Below, in pieces: positions 7,165-16,289 of a DNA stretch of 64,000 bases. Numbering within the stretch: position 1 is the stretch's first letter; each line of letters begins with the position of its first letter. This DNA comes from Rudanella sp031411995 (GTDB taxonomy: Bacteria > Bacteroidota > Bacteroidia > Cytophagales > Spirosomataceae). The notes under the pieces were generated by a model. It was not told where the DNA came from. It saw nothing but the letters and a program-made list of their open reading frames with translations, and searched no databases. Both the position numbers and the translations under genes were made by a program. The DNA is taken from NCBI GenBank assembly GCA_031411995.1, contig JANOCD010000133.1:62001-126000 (forward strand), read 5' to 3'.

Positions 7165-10100
7165 ATGAAAGTTTCGCCCGAAGAACCTTTTCAGATCGTT
7201 TATTCCCTCTTGGAACACGAGTTTCTGGGGTATCTTATTGAAGCATTCGTGGTGCAGCGAAATGCGAAAGGCGAGCTTACCCTGCTCAATCAAACTCTGT
7301 CGCCCCAAAATGCTGAAGAGTTTTCGGAAGGTCTCGACGCGCTCGACTTTGAACTGATTCAACTCATCGAAGGCATTCAGCAGGACACCATTCTGAAGCG
7401 GTTCAACACCCGAAAGCTCCCCGCCATTGATTTCTTCCTGAAAATATACGACTCCCAAAAGGGCGATAAACTGCTTCAGGAGGCCATTTGTGCCTATTTA
7501 GAGAACATCAAGCCGCGCATTCTCGAACGATTGGGCCACAAGCCGCTGTACATAATGGGCAAGGACGGTAACCCAGCCTGGATGCCTATTACCTGGATAA
7601 CTGAACCAGCGCGGGTGCATTTTCACTTCGTTCGCAATGCCGATTCCACGCACTATTTCCCCATTATCCGGCACAATAACGAGCGTGTTGAGTTTCAGTT
7701 TAAGAACGCGCTCTTGCTTTGCGACGAACCCGCCTGGCTGCTCATTGGTCAATGTCTGTATCACTTTGTGAGCAATGCCGTTAACGTGACGGTAGACGGC
7801 AAAAAACTTCGGCCTTTTCTCAATAAAAATCACATTGTAGTCCCCCGAAAGGTAGAGGATGAATACTACCGGCGGTTTGTGGTGCCGCTCATTGCCAGCT
7901 ATGAAGTGTTTGCTAAAGGTTTCGAGATTAGAGCAGAATCGCTGGCTCCCGTGCCGGTGCTGACTCTGTCAGAACACCGGGTTGGTCAGCAAATGATGAC
8001 GGCTTCGGGCTTTCGAGAAAACACGTCCATGGCACATCAAACGGACGATGATAGCCGAATTGCGGTTGATTTGTCGTTCCAGTATGGCTCGTTTTCGTTC
8101 CGGTTCGATAGCTTCACCAATCAGGCTAATGTCAGTTTAGAGAAGAAAGGCGACGACTATATTTTCCACAAAATAAAGCGGGACCTCCGGTTTGAGCGCG
8201 GCAAGCTTACATTTTTGCGCGAACATGGCCTCGACTTGCGGCAGGGCCGGCTGTCGTTGCCCAAAGCCGAACTGTTCGACTGGCTGGCCGACGCGGGAGC
8301 CACCCTGCAGGACGCGGGCTTCACCGTTAAACAGGCCGTTTCTGACACCAAACGGTATTTTCTGGGCCATTCATCCATCAATATCACTATTCGCGAAGGC
8401 AACGACTGGTTCGATATTCACGCCAATGTGGCCTTCGGGCCGTATGAGATCCCGTTCATTAAACTCCGGTCGATGATTCTGGCGGGAAAACGTGAGTTTT
8501 TGTTGCCCAATGGCCAAACGGCAGTGATTCCCGATGCCTGGTTTACGCGCTATTCCGAACTGTTTTCGTTTGTGGAACATCCCGATGGTATTGATGCTGA
8601 CTCGTTTGGCAACGATCTGTTGGTACTCCGAAAGCACCATTTGGCTCTTGTGCAGCAGTTGGAAGCCGACAGTCTGGCCCAAACGCTCATCAGCCGTCGG
8701 CTCGAAAACCTGCAATCGTTCGAGGGAATCGAGCAGTATCCGTTGCCCAAACACTTCAAAGGTGTGCTGCGTCCGTATCAGCAGGCTGGCTACGACTGGA
8801 TGAACTTTCTGCGGCAGTTTCGGTTTGGCGGATGCCTCGCCGATGACATGGGCCTGGGCAAAACCGTGATGACGCTGGCGATGCTTCAGGCCCAGAAAGA
8901 ATCGGCCAGTGTGGGTAAAGATGGCCGCGATGATGCCGCCCGGCCAACCTTGCTCGTGATGCCGACATCGCTACTGTATAACTGGGAACTGGAAGCCCGC
9001 AAATTCACGCCTAACCTCCGGGTGATGTCATACACGGGTACGTACCGCGACAAAAATACGGCCCAATTTGATGGTTACGACCTGATTTTGACCTCTTACG
9101 GTATTGTCCGGATCGACATTGACCTGTTGCGAACATACCGGTTCAACTACGTGATTCTGGATGAGTCGCAGGCCATCAAGAACCCATCCTCGCACATTAC
9201 AAAGGCCGTTATGCACCTTAGTTCGGCCAATCGCCTGATTTTGACCGGAACGCCTTTAGAGAACAGCACGATGGATTTGTGGAGTCAAATGACGTTCATA
9301 AACCCCGGATTGTTGGGGAGTCAGTCGTTTTTCCGGAACGAGTTTCAGGTGCCCATCGAGAAGCGAAACGACGAGCAAAAAACACAGCGGCTCTATGGCC
9401 TGATCAAGCCGTTTATGCTTCGGCGCAACAAATCGCAGGTGGCCACCGACCTGCCCGCCAAGGTCGAAAGTATATTGTTTTGCGAGATGACCACCGATCA
9501 GGAGCAACAGTATGAGGAAGCCAAATCGTATTACCGTAACCTGATTCTGGAACGTATCGAAGAAGAGGGCATGGCTAAATCACAGATGGTGGTGTTGCAG
9601 GGCCTGACCAAACTGCGTCAGATTGCCAACCACCCCCGCATGATCGACGAGACTTACGAGGGCGATTCGGGCAAGCTGGACGATGTGCTGATGCGGCTCG
9701 GAATTGCAATGGCCGAGGGGCACAAAATTCTGGTATTCAGTCAGTTTGTGAAGCACCTGAGCGTGATTCGGGAATACTTGAAAGAGAAACAGATTCAGTA
9801 TGCTTATCTGGATGGCTCCACCTCCGACCGTCAACAACAGGTTGAATTGTTCCAGACCGACGATTCGGTGAAGCTCTTTTTGATTTCGCTCAAGGCGGGC
9901 GGGCAGGGACACAACCTCACTGCAGCCGATTATGTGTTTATTCTGGACCCCTGGTGGAACCCCGCCAGCGAGGCTCAGGCGGTGGATCGCGCCCACCGGA
10001 TTGGCCAGCAAAAGCCGGTGTTTACCTACAAGTTTATCTCGAAAAACACCGTTGAAGAGAAAATTCTGGCCCTGCAACGCTCCAAGCAAAAATTGGCCAG

Positions 10101-10173
10101 CGATCTCATCACCACCGAAGACGGGTTTGTGAAATCGCTGACCAAAGAAGACGTGCTGGCTCTGCTGGAATAA
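7165..10173 (+). CDS. SNF2-family DEAD-like ATPase/helicase
   Basis: 1002 aa. The first ~520 residues are the divergent N-terminal region of large bacterial Snf2 proteins. The two-lobed motor follows: DDMGLGKTVMTLAML (Walker A, ~560), DESQAIKNP (motif II, ~664), LTGTPLENS (motif III), VFSQFVKHL, DGSTSDRQQQ, and QAVDRAHRIGQ (motif VI, ~937). Snf2 ATPases translocate on double-stranded DNA and remodel nucleoprotein; bacterial members (RapA-like and others) act in transcription recycling or defence. No methylase or nuclease partner is adjacent, so a chromosomal maintenance role is more likely than a defence operon. The ATG at 7165 is preferred over an upstream in-frame non-ATG codon. Confidence 0.9.
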   Translation: MKVSPEEPFQIVYSLLEHEFLGYLIEAFVVQRNAKGELTLLNQTLSPQNAEEFSEGLDALDFELIQLIEGIQQDTILKRFNTRKLPAIDFFLKIYDSQKGDKLLQEAICAYLENIKPRILERLGHKPLYIMGKDGNPAWMPITWITEPARVHFHFVRNADSTHYFPIIRHNNERVEFQFKNALLLCDEPAWLLIGQCLYHFVSNAVNVTVDGKKLRPFLNKNHIVVPRKVEDEYYRRFVVPLIASYEVFAKGFEIRAESLAPVPVLTLSEHRVGQQMMTASGFRENTSMAHQTDDDSRIAVDLSFQYGSFSFRFDSFTNQANVSLEKKGDDYIFHKIKRDLRFERGKLTFLREHGLDLRQGRLSLPKAELFDWLADAGATLQDAGFTVKQAVSDTKRYFLGHSSINITIREGNDWFDIHANVAFGPYEIPFIKLRSMILAGKREFLLPNGQTAVIPDAWFTRYSELFSFVEHPDGIDADSFGNDLLVLRKHHLALVQQLEADSLAQTLISRRLENLQSFEGIEQYPLPKHFKGVLRPYQQAGYDWMNFLRQFRFGGCLADDMGLGKTVMTLAMLQAQKESASVGKDGRDDAARPTLLVMPTSLLYNWELEARKFTPNLRVMSYTGTYRDKNTAQFDGYDLILTSYGIVRIDIDLLRTYRFNYVILDESQAIKNPSSHITKAVMHLSSANRLILTGTPLENSTMDLWSQMTFINPGLLGSQSFFRNEFQVPIEKRNDEQKTQRLYGLIKPFMLRRNKSQVATDLPAKVESILFCEMTTDQEQQYEEAKSYYRNLILERIEEEGMAKSQMVVLQGLTKLRQIANHPRMIDETYEGDSGKLDDVLMRLGIAMAEGHKILVFSQFVKHLSVIREYLKEKQIQYAYLDGSTSDRQQQVELFQTDDSVKLFLISLKAGGQGHNLTAADYVFILDPWWNPASEAQAVDRAHRIGQQKPVFTYKFISKNTVEEKILALQRSKQKLASDLITTEDGFVKSLTKEDVLALLE

Positions 10174-10184
10174 GCCTGTTTTGT

Positions 10185-10272
10185 CTATGCTTCCACCAGT
10201 TCCGGTTGATCGCGGTTAGCCGATGCTTTAGTCTCGTGGCTCCGGTAGAACACGTAGAAAATCAGAGAAAGT
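10185..10272 (-). pseudogene. Possible C-terminal gene remnant between the SNF2 and DPP-IV genes
   Basis: On the minus strand an open frame reads SLIFYVFYRSHETK, then about 13 further residues to a TAG at 10187-10185. It looks like the end of a transmembrane segment followed by a polar tail. It has no start and runs into the stop of the neighbouring peptidase gene. It could be the tail of a deleted membrane-protein gene, or chance. Confidence 0.2.
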
Positions 10273-10275
10273 CTT

Positions 10276-12516
10276 CTACAATTTTTCGACAATAAAATCC
10301 GTCATCATCTGGTATAAATGCTGACGGGTGTTGCCACCGTATATGCCGTGGTTGCGGTTGGGGTAATAGAACGAACGGAAAGGCCGCCCGGCTGCCACCA
10401 GCGCGTTCACAAACTCAACGGAGTTCTGAAAATGCACGTTGTCGTCGCCCGTGCCGTGAATGAGCAGAAAATCGCCCCGCAGTTTGTCGGCATGGGTCAC
10501 GGGCGAGTTATCATCATAGCCGCCAGGGTTATCCTGCGGGCGTTTCAGGTAGCGTTCGGTGTAGATCGTGTCGTAGAAACGCCAGTTCGTGACGGGTGAT
10601 ACCGAGATGCCCGTTTTGAACACGTCGGCACCGAGGGTCATGCACAGGGCGGTCATGTAGCCACCGTAGCTCCACCCCCAGATGCCCACACGACCGGGGT
10701 CAACATAGGGCAGGGTTTTCAGGTATTTGGCTGCGTCGATCTGATCCTGCGTTTCGAGTTTACCCAACTGCCCATAGGTGACTGTTCGGAAGGCATTGCC
10801 CCGCGCGCCTGTCCCCCGGTTATCCACCGACACAATTACGTAGCCTTTCTGAGCCAACAACTGATACCAGAAATAATCGCGGCTATCCCATTCATTCTTA
10901 ACCGTTTGTGAACCCGGTCCGCCATACACGAACATCAATACGGGGTGTCGCTTCGTGCTGTCGAAGTTAGCCGGGCGAATCATCCAGGCATTGAGCCGCT
11001 CGCCAGAAGGGGTTGGCACTGTGAAAAACCGCTTGGGCGAAATCTGGTAAAGATTCAGTCGCCGACGCAGATTCTCATTGGTTTCCAGTGTTCTGACAGG
11101 TTTCAGATCGGCGTTGGCAGCCCGGAACAAACTCACCGTCAGGGGCGAGTTGGCCGACGTGTGTGAGAGCAGATAATAGGCAAAATCGGGGCTGAAATTG
11201 GCCGAATAGGTTCCCTTTCCCAAACTCAGCCGCTGCTTGTTGCGCCCATCCAAACCAATGCGGAACAGGTGTTTTTCAACAGGCGATATTTCTGCCGAGA
11301 GGTAATAAGCCGTTTGGCTTTTCTCGTCCACACCCAGCAGGTTCAGAATTTCGTAGTTACCACTTGTGATCGGGCCAAGCAACGTGCCGTTCATGTCGTA
11401 GCGATACACATGCTTGAAACCACTGCGTTCGCTTGTCCAGATAAACGTCTTACCATCAGCCAAATAAGTCAGGTCATCCGTAAATTCCAGATCAACGTAA
11501 CTGGGTTGCCCACCCAGCACATTGTTGGCGGTTTCGGTCAAAACAACCGTTGATTTGCCGGTTGTAGCATCGGCATGGAGCAAATCGAGTTGGGTTTGCA
11601 GCCGGTTCAACCGCCGAACCGACAGCAGGTTCGGGTTTTGGGTCCACTGAATCCGGGGCAGGTAAATGTCTGTGTCCGTTCCGGTATCGACTTTTACTTT
11701 CTGGCCCGTTACGGCATCGGCCACCCACACGCTCACCGTCGAGTTGTCTTCGCCCGCTTTGGGGTATTTGAATTTGTAATCGGCAGGATATAACTCTCCC
11801 CAGGTCTGTATGTTATACTCCGGCACCAGAGTCTCATCGAACCGAATAAACGCCACTCGTCGACTATCCGGCGACCATTCAAACGCCCGCGCCATGCTGA
11901 ATTCTTCTTCATACACCCAGTCGGCCCCGCCGTTGATAATAGCGTTTTGTTTCCCATCGGTGGTCAATTGTTTCTCGGCCATTGTCCCCAAATCGACCGT
12001 AAACAGGTTGTTGTCGCGCACAAACGCTACCCGTTTGCCATCGGGCGAGAAGGTAGCATACTGTTGTTTTTCGCCCCGGCTCAAAAGTCGTAATTGGCTC
12101 GTAGCCAGCTCATACACATAAAACGTGGCCCGGCTCGACCGGCGGTAAATGGGTTCTTCGGCGGTGGCCAACAGCAGTTTCTGCTCCGCCCCGGCGTACC
12201 GGTCGGCACTGAGTTGATAATCCTCAATGCTAATGGGTTGCCCGGCGGGGCGGGAGGTTCGTTCGTCAAATAGCGTGTCAATGGCCCGGCCATCGGTAAT
12301 GGAGAACTTCACGACGCGCCCATCGGCAAGGGTCGTATAAAACCCACCCGATTTCATCCAGTTGACACCCTGCACGGTTCGGGGCGCAAACGTGCCCGCA
12401 TTGCGACCCCAAATGTCGTCTAAAGTAATTTGTTTGGGTGGCGCAATCTGGGCCTGACCAGCCAAAGCGGGCAACAGCAGCAACAGGCCAACCCGCAAAC
12501 GAAACGAACGAAGCAT
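10276..12516 (-). CDS. S9 family peptidase, dipeptidyl peptidase IV type
   Basis: 746 aa, exported (Leu-rich signal MLRSFRLRVGLLLLLPALAG). Residues ~40-480 are the eight-bladed propeller (DPP4 N-terminal domain), including WVYEEEFSMARAFEWSPD with the Glu-Glu motif that anchors the substrate amino terminus. Residues ~500-746 are the alpha/beta hydrolase with nucleophile GWSYGGYM (Ser ~615), Asp in GTGDDNVHF and His in RNHGIYGG. It removes X-Pro or X-Ala dipeptides in the periplasm or outside the cell. Length and motifs are those of full-length active enzymes. Confidence 0.93.
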   Translation of the reverse strand: MLRSFRLRVGLLLLLPALAGQAQIAPPKQITLDDIWGRNAGTFAPRTVQGVNWMKSGGFYTTLADGRVVKFSITDGRAIDTLFDERTSRPAGQPISIEDYQLSADRYAGAEQKLLLATAEEPIYRRSSRATFYVYELATSQLRLLSRGEKQQYATFSPDGKRVAFVRDNNLFTVDLGTMAEKQLTTDGKQNAIINGGADWVYEEEFSMARAFEWSPDSRRVAFIRFDETLVPEYNIQTWGELYPADYKFKYPKAGEDNSTVSVWVADAVTGQKVKVDTGTDTDIYLPRIQWTQNPNLLSVRRLNRLQTQLDLLHADATTGKSTVVLTETANNVLGGQPSYVDLEFTDDLTYLADGKTFIWTSERSGFKHVYRYDMNGTLLGPITSGNYEILNLLGVDEKSQTAYYLSAEISPVEKHLFRIGLDGRNKQRLSLGKGTYSANFSPDFAYYLLSHTSANSPLTVSLFRAANADLKPVRTLETNENLRRRLNLYQISPKRFFTVPTPSGERLNAWMIRPANFDSTKRHPVLMFVYGGPGSQTVKNEWDSRDYFWYQLLAQKGYVIVSVDNRGTGARGNAFRTVTYGQLGKLETQDQIDAAKYLKTLPYVDPGRVGIWGWSYGGYMTALCMTLGADVFKTGISVSPVTNWRFYDTIYTERYLKRPQDNPGGYDDNSPVTHADKLRGDFLLIHGTGDDNVHFQNSVEFVNALVAAGRPFRSFYYPNRNHGIYGGNTRQHLYQMMTDFIVEKL

Positions 12517-12576
12517 ACGTGGAAACGTCTAAAAAAACCAGCCCCGCTAGTGGAGTTGGACAGATGGTAAAAGTAC

Positions 12577-12607
12577 AAAAAAAGCCCGGCCTTTCTCAAG
12601 CCGGGCC
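12577..12607 (-). terminator. Rho-independent terminator after the YcxB-like gene
   Basis: Minus-strand stem GGCCCGGCTT / AAGGCCGGGC around a GAGA loop, followed by seven T. It sits 23 nt past the stop at 12630. Confidence 0.85.
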
Positions 12608-12629
12608 ATATACTATCATGTCTCCTGTC

Positions 12630-13205
12630 TTACTTCGTCGCGGCCGCTTCTATCAGCAGGCTCTTGCGTTTAAGAATTGTCTCCATAAACCGGATGTCGT
12701 GGTCGCTGGTGAAAATGCTAAAGGGCAGGTATAGAAATTGCGCTTTGGCCAGGCCCCGCGTCACGAACTTGGCGAACCAATTGGCCTTCACATTTTTCAG
12801 GGCCGCTTCGTTGTCGAGGTAGAAAATGTAAGCGGTTTTGCCTTTTTCAACAGCCTTGATCTGATCCCATTTCAGCAAACCGCCTTCTTTGGCGTTGATG
12901 CGCATCAGAATCTGGCGGCTGTCGATTTCATACACATACTTCTCGAACAGTGGCTTGCTCTGCTCCATCTGCGAGATGCCCGTGATCTGAATGGCCCAAA
13001 ACAGTACATACAGAATAGTGAGTACAAAAATCACCACGTAAATCCAGATGTTGGGATAAACACCCGTGATGCCCAGAATGGCATTAATGAAAATGAAAGC
13101 GATGGGAATGAAAATGTACTTCCAGTTGTCGCGGAGCCATTGCTTCAACGCGACGTTGATGTACGTTTTCTGGTCAATAGCGTATCGTTTGGTCTTAACA
13201 ATCAT
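12630..13205 (-). CDS. YcxB-like domain membrane protein
   Basis: 191 aa. Two close hydrophobic segments (YIFIPIAFIFINAILGI and IWIYVVIFVLTILYVLFW, about residues 22-62) form a hairpin in the inner membrane. A C-terminal YcxB-like domain follows (ILMRINAKEGGLLKWDQIK, then AYIFYLDNEAALKN). Function unknown for the family. ATG 13205 begins directly before the basic amphipathic N-terminus. Confidence 0.75.
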   Translation of the reverse strand: MIVKTKRYAIDQKTYINVALKQWLRDNWKYIFIPIAFIFINAILGITGVYPNIWIYVVIFVLTILYVLFWAIQITGISQMEQSKPLFEKYVYEIDSRQILMRINAKEGGLLKWDQIKAVEKGKTAYIFYLDNEAALKNVKANWFAKFVTRGLAKAQFLYLPFSIFTSDHDIRFMETILKRKSLLIEAAATK

Positions 13206-13251
13206 GTTGCCTAAAAATGAAGGCACAAAGATAAGCGGTGAAACCGTTCCA

Positions 13252-14319
13252 TCACCGTTTTGCCCGTTGGTATTGCACCGGCCACACAATGTCGTCGCCG
13301 AGTTCGCGGGCGGCATGGAGTGGGAAATAGGGGTCGCGGAGGAGTTCGCGGGCTAACAAAATCAGGTCGGCTTGCCCGGCGGTCAAGATGGTCTCGGCTT
13401 GTTGGGCGGTGGTGATCAGGCCCACAGCTCCGGTTGGAAGGCCGGTTTCGCGTTTAATCTGTTCGGCAAAAGGCACCTGATAGCCGGGAACGAGCGGAAT
13501 TGTGGCTTTCTGCACATTGCCACCCGATGAGCAGTCGATCAGGTCAACGCCATCTTGTTTCAACAAAGCCGAAAAGCGCACCGAGTCCTCGATTGTCCAG
13601 CCACCTTCTGTCCAGTCGGAGGCCGAAATCCGCACAAAAACGGGCAGATCATCAGGCCAGATGCCCCGCACATCCTGCACAATTTCGCGGGCAAACCGAA
13701 CCCGGTTCTCAAAGGAGCCACCGTATTCGTCGGTGCGATGGTTGCTGATAGGCGACAAAAACTCGTGGAGCAAATAGCCGTGGGCCGTGTGAACCTCAAT
13801 CACTTTGAAACCGGCGGCCAACGCCCGAACGGCTGCGGATTTGAAGTCGGCGCGGATTTTAGCCATACCCTCCGCATCTAATTCGGTAGGCAGCAGGCCA
13901 TCCTCGGCAAACGGAATGGCACTGGGGCCAACTGTTTGCCAGCCATCGGGTTCGTCTGTAAAAACGGGTTTGCCCCCTTCCCAGGGGCGGGTGTGGCTGG
14001 CTTTTCGGCCTGCGTGCGCCAACTGAATACCGGCAACAGACCCGTTTTCGGTCAGGAAATCGACAATGCGTTTCAGCCCGGTAATATGCCCATCGTCCCA
14101 CAAACCGAGGTCGTGCGCCGTGATGCGGCCTTCGGGCGAAACGGCGGCTGCTTCGGTAATTACCAGACCCGCACCCCCGACGGCCCTGCTCCCCAAATGC
14201 ACCAGATGCCAGTCGCTACTGAACCCGTCGAGGCTCGAATACTGGCACATGGGTGAAACAGCAATTCGGTTCCTGATGGTAACTCCTCGCAGCGAAAGCG
14301 GAGAAAAAAGCATTGACAT
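13252..14319 (-). CDS. namA: NADPH dehydrogenase, Old Yellow Enzyme YqjM/NamA type
   Basis: 355 aa, FMN-dependent ene-reductase (TIM barrel) reducing activated C=C bonds. The N-terminal PLSLRGVTIRNRIAVSPMCQ followed by YSS holds the YqjM-class redox-sensing Cys and Tyr near FMN. The substrate-binding His pair sits in EVHTAHGYLLHEFLSP (the class has H...H). The Arg-rich phosphate site and the C-terminal GQADLILLARELLRDPYFP are typical. The start is adjacent to a second in-frame ATG two codons later. Confidence 0.93.
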   Translation of the reverse strand: MSMLFSPLSLRGVTIRNRIAVSPMCQYSSLDGFSSDWHLVHLGSRAVGGAGLVITEAAAVSPEGRITAHDLGLWDDGHITGLKRIVDFLTENGSVAGIQLAHAGRKASHTRPWEGGKPVFTDEPDGWQTVGPSAIPFAEDGLLPTELDAEGMAKIRADFKSAAVRALAAGFKVIEVHTAHGYLLHEFLSPISNHRTDEYGGSFENRVRFAREIVQDVRGIWPDDLPVFVRISASDWTEGGWTIEDSVRFSALLKQDGVDLIDCSSGGNVQKATIPLVPGYQVPFAEQIKRETGLPTGAVGLITTAQQAETILTAGQADLILLARELLRDPYFPLHAARELGDDIVWPVQYQRAKR

Positions 14320-14367
14320 GGTTTCGTTGTTGGTTCATTAATCAACACGGCCTGTCTGCCTGTTCGT

Positions 14368-14823
14368 TCACCCTTTTCGCAAATGCAGCGTGTTAATCAA
14401 AAGCCGGTTGTGTGAGTCCTGCTTCATGAGCATATAGACCGAAAATCGTTGACCACCTGTCTGATAGAGGCCCGTCACGTAGCGCAATCGAGCCGAACCA
14501 CCCTGATATACATACTGAAAATTTTGGGGCGGGTGTTTTTTGAAAAACGTACTTAAAATCAGTTCAGCATGTTTGGCCCGGACTTCTGAGAAATCAACTG
14601 CTTCGGTGTCGATAAATAACTCCAGTTGATCATCAAAATATTCTGCCAAATTTTGGGCGCTACCCGAACGAAAAGAAGACTTAATTTCCTCATTTACTGA
14701 CTTGTCGGTACTGCCCGCAGTCAGGTTTGATGTCCATATCGGTACGGCCTCAAGTGGAGCTGCAAGGCCTGCGCTCAGACACTGGCAACACATGATCATC
14801 AGAAATATTTTACTTGTTTTCAT
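14368..14823 (-). CDS. DUF4783 secreted protein
   Basis: 151 aa. A signal sequence precedes a DUF4783 domain: IKSSFRSGSAQNLAEYFDDQ, with the family pattern of a helix, LSTFFKKHPPQNFQYVYQG and the ending RLLINTLHLRKG. The domain is a small SnoaL/NTF2-like fold common in Cytophagales and has no known function. It is transcribed divergently from the phosphoribosyltransferase. Confidence 0.8.
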   Translation of the reverse strand: MKTSKIFLMIMCCQCLSAGLAAPLEAVPIWTSNLTAGSTDKSVNEEIKSSFRSGSAQNLAEYFDDQLELFIDTEAVDFSEVRAKHAELILSTFFKKHPPQNFQYVYQGGSARLRYVTGLYQTGGQRFSVYMLMKQDSHNRLLINTLHLRKG

Positions 14824-14932
14824 ACGGATTGACTATTTATAGTTACTTTCTAGTTGGCGAAAATTGTGCCAAACCCTGTGCCAATCAATCAGAAAAGTCG
14901 CGAATTTTGTATTTCGATTTATACACCCCCCT

Positions 14933-15436
14933 ATGTCATCGCAACCAATTCTTTCCGCCGAACAACTTCGCCAGAAGATTCGGCGTATTGCCTTCCAGAT
15001 TTATGAGAACAATTTTGACGAGCAAGCTGTGGTTCTGGCGGGCATTGCGGGTGAGGGTTATGTGTTTGCCGAACGCCTTCACGACGAACTGAGACAGATT
15101 GCTCCCTTCACGATAACCCTGCTGAAAATTAGCCTGGATAAGTCGAAGACTATCCAGTCGCCCATTCAACTGGATGTGTCGGCTACAGAACTGACTGATA
15201 AGGTAGTAGTGGTTTTAGACGACGTACTGTATACGGGCCGGACACTCGCTTTTTGCCTTCAGCCTTTTTTGAATGTGCTGGTCCGAAAATTGCAGGTGGC
15301 AGTGCTCGTTGATCGCAACCACCCCCGCTACCCCGTTGCTGCCGATTATAAAGGCTACGAACTGTCGACCACCCTCACCGAACATGTCGACGTGGTGTTG
15401 AGCGACCCAGAACGAGAAGGAATTTATTTGCGGTAA
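14933..15436 (+). CDS. Phosphoribosyltransferase, PyrR-like
   Basis: 167 aa, type I PRTase. The PRPP loop reads VVVVLDDVLYTGRT, with adjacent acidic residues and the Thr-Gly-Arg-Thr that binds the 5' phosphate. PyrR-like proteins catalyse uracil + PRPP to UMP + PPi and, in Firmicutes, bind pyr mRNA; whether this one binds RNA is unknown, and no pyr genes are nearby. ATG 14933 (MSSQPILSAEQL) is chosen because the upstream in-frame extension is Cys-rich and unlike the family. Confidence 0.85.
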   Translation: MSSQPILSAEQLRQKIRRIAFQIYENNFDEQAVVLAGIAGEGYVFAERLHDELRQIAPFTITLLKISLDKSKTIQSPIQLDVSATELTDKVVVVLDDVLYTGRTLAFCLQPFLNVLVRKLQVAVLVDRNHPRYPVAADYKGYELSTTLTEHVDVVLSDPEREGIYLR

Positions 15437-15448
15437 ACGTTTATTCAT

Positions 15449-15558
15449 GTAGAGACGCAAAATTTTGCGGCTCATATGCGTCAGCAAAATTTCAATAAAA
15501 TGCCGGTCATGAGACGCAAAATCTGCCGGTCATCAGACGCAAAATTTTGCGTCTCTAC
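15449..15558. repeat. Palindromic element with internal direct repeats between convergent genes
   Basis: The outer arms are a perfect 20-bp inverted repeat, GTAGAGACGCAAAATTTTGC at 15449-15468 and its complement at 15539-15558. Inside are two direct copies of a 22-nt unit (TGCCGGTCATSAGACGCAAA plus AT) at 15501-15522 and 15524-15545. AGACGCAAAAT occurs at 15451, 15512 and 15535. The right arm overlaps the stop codon of the next gene. This looks like a REP/MITE-type element typical of Bacteroidota spacers. Confidence 0.8.
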
Positions 15559-16211
15559 AACAAAACCTCCGGCACCGGAAATGCCATGGTGAAATCCTCC
15601 ACAGCTATGGTGCTTAGAATGGTGCCTTGCCGCAGGTCGGGGAAATAGGCAGGGTCAATAACTACCTCGCTAAGAGAGGCTAAACGTCCTTTTCCGGTGG
15701 CTTCGGGTTTAGTTAGCAGCAGGTTGCCCCGGCTTTGCTGCATCACTTTGAAAGCAGGCAGCAGCTTGGTGGAGACCGGAAATCGGAAACTCCAGGGCTT
15801 CACCCGCGCCGAAAAAAATTGCCGACCTCCATGGCTTACCTCGAACACCCGCGTTCCATTGGGCAAGGTGGTGATGTTGAAATCAGCGAGTTCTTTCGGG
15901 ATTCCCCAATTTTCGATGCCGTTCCAGACGCTGTCATTACTGGATACGTATATTTTCGAGATCGAGAAGGTGTTTTGTCCGCCGAGCTTAAACACGCCCG
16001 GAATAAACAGCAACTCCCGGTATGGCCCCACCCCCGATGTGTGATAATCGACCAGCATAACCGTGCCAACATAACCCCGATAACCATCGCATTGAAAATC
16101 GGCCAGAAAACCATGTTTGCGCACAAACGCTTCGGAGAAATGCACAATCATAACCACTCCATCGCCATGCAGTGTCCAGGGAGCGGGGGCTATTTGGGTT
16201 TCAGGTTGCAT
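15555..16211 (-). CDS. Acetoacetate decarboxylase (ADC) family protein
   Basis: 218 aa, cytoplasmic. It has the ADC fold signature: YRELLFIPGVF, then the WGIPKELADFNI segment that carries the Schiff-base lysine in true decarboxylases. Many family members act on other keto acids or are uncharacterised. The stop codon lies inside the palindromic element at 15449-15558, so the last codons and the hairpin overlap. Confidence 0.8.
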   Translation of the reverse strand: MQPETQIAPAPWTLHGDGVVMIVHFSEAFVRKHGFLADFQCDGYRGYVGTVMLVDYHTSGVGPYRELLFIPGVFKLGGQNTFSISKIYVSSNDSVWNGIENWGIPKELADFNITTLPNGTRVFEVSHGGRQFFSARVKPWSFRFPVSTKLLPAFKVMQQSRGNLLLTKPEATGKGRLASLSEVVIDPAYFPDLRQGTILSTIAVEDFTMAFPVPEVLL

Positions 16212-16289
16212 CGCTTTAGAATTGGTGGTTTCGTTCGCTGAAACCTATTGCGTCATAATGAGTTATAACAAGATTACTCAACACACGAT

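Noticed and set aside
9580..10089. 169-codon minus-strand frame in the SNF2 gene
   Set aside because: It is antisense to the conserved helicase C-terminal motifs.
12738..13214. 158-codon plus-strand frame opposite the YcxB-like gene
   Set aside because: It has no motifs, and the minus strand has the TM hairpin, the family domain and a proper terminator.
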